Program-made: the position numbers and the translations under genes
Assembly: GCA_021825445.1 (NCBI GenBank)
Contig: JAKAHA010000003.1
Location: 1-64,000 of the forward strand
Source: a bacterium
GTDB taxonomy: Bacteria > Patescibacteriota > Microgenomatia > UBA1406 > GWC2-37-13
Direction: 5' to 3'
DNA: 64,000 nucleotides
Part shown: piece by piece, positions 59,974 to 64,000 of the stretch
Numbering within the stretch: the stretch's first letter is position 1
Layout of the letters: each line of letters starts with the position of its first letter
Notes under the pieces: generated by a model
Databases searched by the model: none
Told to the model about the DNA's origin: nothing
Seen by the model: only the letters and a program-made list of their open reading frames with translations

Positions 59974-60090
59974 ATAAAATTGACCTAATTGATCTAATTT
60001 TTAATTGACCTAAATAATAACCAATCGCCAATTTATAAATTTAGGTATTGATAATTTTTTAGAAATTAGGGTAATTAGAAATTAGAAATT
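59974..60090. repeat. Intergenic inverted word-repeat element, CTAATTGATCT type
   Basis: Left words gacctaattgatctaatttt and aattgacctaaata; right words aattagggtaattagaaatt and agaaatttta. It lies between the RodZ-like gene and efp. Confidence 0.8.
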
Positions 60091-60651
60091 TTATACACGT
60101 CCGGTATATTCCCCTGTCTCTGGATTGATACTGATAGTTTCTCCGACTTTGACAAAAATTGGAACCATGACAGTTGCACCAGTTTCAACCGTCACTGGTT
60201 TTTTTGCACCCGATACGGTATCGCCTTTAGCGGCATCATCTGCTTGAGTTATTTTAAGACGCACACTCATAGGAGGTCGAATTGTAAGTGGCTTATCATC
60301 AAACATATAGACAAACATCTTTTCTCCCTCTTTAAAAAATCTAGAGATGTCTCCAACTACCGAAATTGGGAGGGAAGTTTGTTCAAAAGTCCTCTCATCC
60401 ATAAAATATAAATTTTCATTATCTTTGTAAATATATTGCATTTCAACCGAAACAACGTCTAAAACTTCAACTTGTTCATTTGATTTATAAGCATATTCAA
60501 CATTTTTGGCAGTAATTAAATTTTTTAGTCTTGATTTCATGAGGGCAGATCCCTTTCCAGGGCTATAAAAATCTGCTTTTTGAACCTGACAAATACCATC
60601 CTGAAAATTGACAAAGTCCCCTTTTTTTAAATTTCCTGCACTTATTCTCAT
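60091..60651 (-). CDS. efp: Elongation factor P
   Basis: 186 residues, three beta domains. The acceptor loop in domain I is YSPGKGSALMKSRLKN; Lys33 aligns with the modified Lys34 of E. coli EF-P. RTFEQTSLP is typical of domain II and GATVMVPIFVKVGETISINPETGEYTGR of domain III. EF-P relieves ribosome stalling at polyproline. It lies 6 bp downstream of an epmA-like gene, so the modifier and target share an operon. Confidence 0.95.
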   Translation of the reverse strand: MRISAGNLKKGDFVNFQDGICQVQKADFYSPGKGSALMKSRLKNLITAKNVEYAYKSNEQVEVLDVVSVEMQYIYKDNENLYFMDERTFEQTSLPISVVGDISRFFKEGEKMFVYMFDDKPLTIRPPMSVRLKITQADDAAKGDTVSGAKKPVTVETGATVMVPIFVKVGETISINPETGEYTGRV

Positions 60652-60657
60652 AGTTAT

Positions 60658-61656
60658 TTAAGAAATGTTAATTAACTTTAACTTATCAATTGATTTCACA
60701 TTTGCCATAATCATGACCAATCTTTCAAACCCAATTCCGGCTCCCGTACAATTTGGCAAACCATATTTTAACGCTTCAATGAAGCCTTTGTCAATCGAAT
60801 GATTAATCATTTTATTTTTTTTACGTTTTTTTATCTCGCTCTCAAATCTTTCTTCCTGTTGTTTGTAATCGTTTAACTCGGTACAAAAACCACCTACTTC
60901 AAGCCCGTTTATATAAAATTCGCATCTTTGAGCCGTTAGACTGTCGTTATTTAATTTAGCTAAAGATGCCATTTGTTTTGGATAATCATAAAGTAAGGTT
61001 GGATAACCATTAACACCAAGCTTAGGTTCAATTTCCGTAGCCAATATCTGTGAAAAAATATCTTCGTAGGTTGTCTTATTAATGTTGTAACCTTTTTCCT
61101 CCGCTTTTTTAAAAAATAGTTTCTCACTAAACAACTCTGTTTTTGTTATTCCTGCAAATTTTTCAAAAGCTTGGGCAACCGAGTATTTTTCCCACTTCTG
61201 GAATAATATTTCTGATTTTTGCTTTGCAGTTTTGATCTTTGATATTTGATCTTTGATATATTGTAATAAATTTAATACTTCATCAGCCAGTTCTAAATAA
61301 TTGACGCCAACTTTATAAAACTCCAGCATTGTAAACTCCGGATTATGCCAATCGGAGTTTGGTTCGCTATTTCGATAAGCACGCCCCAAATAATAACAAT
61401 TCCCAATTCCGGCGACCAACAACCTTTTTAAAAAGATTTCTGGAGATGGAGTTAAATATAGTTTTTCCTTTTTATCTAAAAATTTAAAATCGGTTTCAAA
61501 TATTTCTAAGTACGACTCAGGAATTAGTGCGGGTGATAAAACAGGAATATCGATCTTTAGATAATTATTCTTCTCCATAAATTCATGGATAGCTTTTTCA
61601 ACTTGAAGATAGATTTTGTAGTTATCTAAGTTTTTGACGGTTGTATTGATTTTCAT
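60658..61656 (-). CDS. epmA: EF-P lysine lysyltransferase EpmA (PoxA/GenX-like)
   Basis: 332 residues from MKINTTVKNLDN; the ATG at 61689 lies upstream of a TATAAT box 6 bp before this ATG and is unlikely. Catalytic core of class II LysRS only, without the anticodon-binding OB domain: VLSPALIPESYLE, YLGRAYRNSEPNSDWHNPEFTMLEFYK (motif 2 in parts; HNPEFTMLEF is the EpmA hallmark) and TGAGIGFERLVM (motif 3). EpmA attaches (beta-)lysine to EF-P. No epmB is in the window. Residues near 131-142 (IKDQISKIKTAK) come from a word repeat. Confidence 0.93.
   Translation of the reverse strand: MKINTTVKNLDNYKIYLQVEKAIHEFMEKNNYLKIDIPVLSPALIPESYLEIFETDFKFLDKKEKLYLTPSPEIFLKRLLVAGIGNCYYLGRAYRNSEPNSDWHNPEFTMLEFYKVGVNYLELADEVLNLLQYIKDQISKIKTAKQKSEILFQKWEKYSVAQAFEKFAGITKTELFSEKLFFKKAEEKGYNINKTTYEDIFSQILATEIEPKLGVNGYPTLLYDYPKQMASLAKLNNDSLTAQRCEFYINGLEVGGFCTELNDYKQQEERFESEIKKRKKNKMINHSIDKGFIEALKYGLPNCTGAGIGFERLVMIMANVKSIDKLKLINIS
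61225..61262. repeat. Word repeat (TTTGATCTTTGATA) inserted in epmA
   Basis: gatctttgatatttgatctt and tgatatattg: tandem TTTGAT-type words read as YIKDQISKIK in frame. The words match those at 62870-62980 and in miaB at 40432. Confidence 0.7.
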
Positions 61657-61662
61657 GGTCAA

Positions 61663-61668
61663 ATTATA
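61663..61668 (-). promoter_or_regulatory. -10 box of epmA, 6 bp before the start
   Basis: Minus strand TATAAT-TTGACC-ATG. A TTGTCT about 15 bp further upstream lies inside the palindrome at 61680-61707 and could be a -35. Confidence 0.6.
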
Positions 61669-61679
61669 CATTATATTTC

Positions 61680-61707
61680 GTAGAGACAAGGCATGCCTTG
61701 TCTCTAC
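61680..61707. repeat. 28-bp perfect palindrome, GTAGAGACAA / GGCATGCC type
   Basis: GTAGAGACAAGGCA followed by its exact reverse complement TGCCTTGTCTCTAC. Same length and centre as the 18186 copy. It sits between the divergent epmA and the 61773 gene and supplies a TTGTCT that may serve as the epmA -35. Confidence 0.88.
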
Positions 61708-61734
61708 ATCAGACCATCACAACACCAAAATCGT

Positions 61735-61766
61735 TTGACAAGAAGAAGAAGAAGAAGAAGTAAAAT
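61735..61766 (+). promoter_or_regulatory. Promoter with an (AAG)7 tract as its spacer
   Basis: TTGACA (61735-61740) and TAAAAT (61761-61766) are separated by exactly 20 bp of AGA repeat. The run is AAG x7 (61740-61760). One unit fewer would give the optimal 17-bp spacing. The -10 is 6 bp before the ATG at 61773. The layout suggests slipped-strand switching of transcription. Confidence 0.7.
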
Positions 61767-61772
61767 CCAATC

Positions 61773-61997
61773 ATGTCAAATCAAGAAGCAATAAATAATA
61801 TAAAGTATGCAAGTTCACTTTTTTCAGCTATACGAAAAGCTGGTAAATTAACTGAACATATGGAAAATAGTTTAGCCTCTGATGTAATTAATGATGAAGG
61901 AAGCTTAAAAATAAAACATCATTTTGCTACTAGAATTCTCCATGGGCTTGTGTTAATGCTTTTTTCAAAGCAAAATCCTAAACGTCCGGTTCAATAA
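61773..61997 (+). CDS. Small hypothetical protein under a microsatellite promoter
   Basis: 74 residues, not recognised: MSNQEAINNIKYASSLFSAI, RKAGKLTEHMENSLASDVIND and HHFATRILHGLVLMLFSKQN. Mostly helical and soluble with one moderately hydrophobic helix near residue 55-65. Its interest is its promoter, whose -35/-10 spacer is a trinucleotide repeat. It ends 2 bp from the convergent dnaJ-like gene. No function is proposed. Confidence 0.55.
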   Translation: MSNQEAINNIKYASSLFSAIRKAGKLTEHMENSLASDVINDEGSLKIKHHFATRILHGLVLMLFSKQNPKRPVQ

Positions 61998-61999
61998 AA

Positions 62000-62863
62000 T
62001 TAAATCTCTCCTTCCAACTCTTTAAGTAGCTCTTTTGCTCTCCCAGAAACTCGTGATGGAGTATTAATTTTGTAAACTACGTATTCGTCACCTTTGCGAT
62101 TTGATTGAGGATAAGGAATTCCTTGATCATGAAGTTTTACCATTGTCCCCGATTGTGTCCCGGGTCTGATTTTGAGTCTAATAGTTCCATTTATCGTTTG
62201 TACGTCAACTGTCCCACCAAGGACAGCGAGAGGATACGATATATCTTTTTCAAAATAAATATCCTGACCTTTACGAGTAAAATATGGATGAGGCTTAACT
62301 TTAACCTGAAGATCAAAATCAGAAAATCTGATCGTCATACCATCATCAATTCCTGCTGGAATTTGAAAAGATTTTTCTTCACCTTTGACGATCATCGTTT
62401 TTTTAACACCATTAACTGCCTCTTCAAATGTTAAAGTCGTCTCGTAAACGTCTCGACGATGTTGGCGTCTGCCACCACGACCACCAAATGGAGACTGAAA
62501 TCCAAAAAATTGTTCAAAAATATCAAAAGGGTCGGAAAATCCACCAAAATCAACATTTTCAAAACCTTGTGAAGAAAATCCTCCAAATCCTTCAAAAGGA
62601 TTTGACTCCCCAGAGTATCCCGATCCAGGATTACCAGCACCTCCACGATTAAAGGCACTTTCGCCGTATTGATCGTACATCTCTCGTTTTTTTGAATCAG
62701 ATAATACTTCGTAAGCTTTCGTCACTTCTTTAAACTTACCCGCCGCCTCAGCTGTTTTATTACGATCCGGATGCCACTTCAGTGCCGCCCGGCGGTAAGC
62801 CGTTTTAATTTCTTGTTCAGATGCACCTTTTGAGACACCGAGCGTTTCGTAATAATCAGACAT
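62000..62863 (-). CDS. DnaJ-family co-chaperone without zinc finger (CbpA-like)
   Basis: 287 residues. J-domain (1 to about 68) with [22 protein letters not shown] and KWHPDRN (HPD), a Gly/Phe-rich region (about 70-130: [20 protein letters not shown] in parts) and two C-terminal substrate domains ([41 protein letters not shown]). The CxxCxGxG repeats of true DnaJ are absent, so it is CbpA-type (type II). It follows dnaK and stimulates its ATPase. Confidence 0.93.
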   Translation of the reverse strand: MSDYYETLGVSKGASEQEIKTAYRRAALKWHPDRNKTAEAAGKFKEVTKAYEVLSDSKKREMYDQYGESAFNRGGAGNPGSGYSGESNPFEGFGGFSSQGFENVDFGGFSDPFDIFEQFFGFQSPFGGRGGRRQHRRDVYETTLTFEEAVNGVKKTMIVKGEEKSFQIPAGIDDGMTIRFSDFDLQVKVKPHPYFTRKGQDIYFEKDISYPLAVLGGTVDVQTINGTIRLKIRPGTQSGTMVKLHDQGIPYPQSNRKGDEYVVYKINTPSRVSGRAKELLKELEGEI

Positions 62864-62869
62864 AAAAAT

Positions 62870-62980
62870 TAGTTCAAATATTAAAAATCAAAGATCAAAA
62901 ACAAACGCAAAGTCTAAAAACATCAGATTTAAGATTTTAACTTAGATTTGATATTTGATCTTTGCGCTTTGATTTATTTC
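62870..62980. repeat. Intergenic inverted word-repeat element, TCAAAGATC type
   Basis: On the plus strand left words aaatattaaaaatcaaagat and caaaaacaaacgcaaag; right words agatttgatatttgatcttt and gcgctttgattt. The halves are complementary and lie between dnaK and the dnaJ-like gene. Confidence 0.8.
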
Positions 62981-64000
62981 TTAGTTAACAACCTCTCCTT
63001 CCTCCACCTTGTCTTTCTTTTTATCATCAGCTTTAGCTTCTTCTTTCGGTTGTTCACCTTGAGGTCCAGCTTGTGTTCCCGGTTTTGCCTCCTGCTTAGC
63101 ATAAGCAGCAGCCCCAATCTTTGAAAGTTCGTCGGAAAGTTCTTTTGTTTTTGACTCTATTTCGTCGCGCGTTCCCTTTTCAATCTTTTCCTTGAGCTCT
63201 TTAATCTTTTTCTCGACGTTTTCTTTGACGGTCTTATCGACTTTCTCTCCAGCATCCCGCAAAGATTTCTCCGAGATATAGATTATGTTATCAGCTTTAT
63301 TTCTCACTTCAATCTTATCTTTTTCTTCTTTATCTTTTTCTGCATTTTTTTCTGCTTCTTCCCTCATCTTTTCAATCTCGTCTTTGGTAAGACCTGTAGA
63401 CCCTGTAATCTTGATAGCTTGCGTTTTACCTGTTGCCTTATCTTTGGCAGTAACAGTTAGTATTCCGTTGGCATCAAGCTCAAAAGTCACCTCAATTTGA
63501 GGTACTCCTCGTGGAGCTGGTGGAATTCCGTCCAAGGTAAATCGACCAAGTGACTTATTATCACGGGCAAGTGGTCTTTCACCTTGCAAAACATGAATCT
63601 CCACTTGGGTTTGATTATCTCCGGCAGTTGAGAATACCTCAGCTTTTGAATTTGGAACCGTCGTATTTTTCTGGATGAGTGGCGTCATCACGCCTCCTAA
63701 AGTTTCCAAGCCAAGAGTTAAAGGAGTGACGTCAAGTAACACAACATCCTTGGTTTCTCCGGTCAACACTCCTCCCTGAATTGCCGCGCCAAGTGCCACG
63801 ACTTCATCAGGATTGACTCCTCGATTTGGTTCTTTACCAAAAAATTCTTTTACTTTTTCAATAACTTTTGGCATTCTAGTCATTCCTCCAACAAGTACGA
63901 CTTCGTCAATCTTCCCAACCTCAACTTTAGCGTCTTTAAGAACTGCTTTAACAGGTCCAAAAGTTTTTTCAATAAGATCTCCAACTAACGACTCAAGCTT
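62981..64000 (-). CDS. dnaK: Chaperone DnaK (Hsp70), C-terminal part
   Basis: The window cuts the 5' end; 340 codons are present, entering at [20 protein letters not shown]. Visible motifs: VDEVV-like [36 protein letters not shown] (end of the nucleotide-binding domain), [13 protein letters not shown] (linker), then the substrate domain with [18 protein letters not shown] and [15 protein letters not shown], and a charged lid. The C-terminal tail is long and Glu/Lys/Gln-rich. An internal Met at 63883 is not the start. Confidence 0.96.
   Translation of the reverse strand, partial: KLESLVGDLIEKTFGPVKAVLKDAKVEVGKIDEVVLVGGMTRMPKVIEKVKEFFGKEPNRGVNPDEVVALGAAIQGGVLTGETKDVVLLDVTPLTLGLETLGGVMTPLIQKNTTVPNSKAEVFSTAGDNQTQVEIHVLQGERPLARDNKSLGRFTLDGIPPAPRGVPQIEVTFELDANGILTVTAKDKATGKTQAIKITGSTGLTKDEIEKMREEAEKNAEKDKEEKDKIEVRNKADNIIYISEKSLRDAGEKVDKTVKENVEKKIKELKEKIEKGTRDEIESKTKELSDELSKIGAAAYAKQEAKPGTQAGPQGEQPKEEAKADDKKKDKVEEGEVVN

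Noticed and set aside
60658..61656. Lysyl-tRNA synthetase
   Set aside because: It lacks the N-terminal anticodon-binding domain, has the EpmA-type HNPEFTMLEF motif and adjoins efp.
63781..63883. Start of dnaK at the Met at 63883
   Set aside because: The reading frame continues with clear DnaK sequence to the window edge. The Met is internal.
1..64000. Use of TGA as a glycine codon, as in some CPR lineages
   Set aside because: TGA occurs as the natural end of several complete genes (for example at 31297 and 47697), and reading through is not needed anywhere.

Overview
This window looks like one contig from a low-GC, small-genome Candidate Phyla Radiation (Patescibacteria) bacterium, most likely of the Microgenomates type. 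The evidence is a ribosomal protein cluster with no rpmD (L30) between rpsE and rplO, very tight gene packing, and a CPR-style gene set: DUF4012, PEGA, LCP, a zinc-finger-less DnaJ, a short-LID adenylate kinase, and EpmA/EF-P. TGA is used as an ordinary stop, so the standard bacterial code applies. The lineage is inferred from gene content and was not tested by phylogeny.

Layout. (1) 1-24549, all minus strand: tuf, rpsJ and an S10/spc/alpha supercluster from rplC to rpsI. It runs almost without gaps into a surface-polysaccharide cluster (three glycosyltransferases, manC, a sugar-phosphate transferase, a DUF4012 protein) and then recO. rpsS has moved out of the rplB-rplV interval to lie between rpsN and rpsH, and rpmG sits between secY and adk. 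The adenylate kinase carries a second P-loop kinase domain. (2) 24550-32613: a repeat-rich intergenic region, then on the plus strand a UvrD-type helicase fused to an Fe-S nuclease, two membrane glycosyltransferases, a small membrane protein and a free-standing [FeFe]-hydrogenase H-cluster domain. (3) 32587-37923, minus: HAD phosphatase, enolase, LCP protein, tRNA-Gln, a SurA-like protein and glyA. (4) 38062-49870: wecA-like and miaB (plus); a frameshifted unknown gene, a HepT/MntA toxin-antitoxin pair and alr (minus); then a nucleotide-sugar cluster (rfbB, rmlD-like, ugd, uxs, DPM1-GtrA; plus). (5) 49952-64000: PEGA protein, EamA transporter and HAD (minus); an attenuated argH-argG-argF-argS operon and radA (plus); RodZ-like, efp-epmA, dnaJ-like and dnaK (minus).

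How the genes work together. The sugar genes form a coherent envelope-glycan programme. ManC makes GDP-mannose, RfbB/RmlD-like make deoxysugar nucleotides, and Ugd/Uxs make UDP-glucuronate and UDP-xylose. WecA-like and WcaJ-like enzymes prime undecaprenyl phosphate, glycosyltransferases extend the chain, and LCP may attach the polymer to the wall. argF-argG-argH would take ornithine or citrulline to arginine, and argS charges it.

The most striking feature is the density of short palindromic and 'word-repeat' elements. They lie between genes and also in frame inside genes (two glycosyltransferases, helicase, rplV, miaB, argS, epmA, the hydrogenase-like gene). One perfect 26-bp palindrome is identical in a coding and a non-coding copy. 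Other points of note are a series of TATAAT boxes 6-7 bp before start codons (leaderless mRNAs), an (AAG)7 tract filling the spacer of a promoter, and a terminator-containing leader before the arginine operon.
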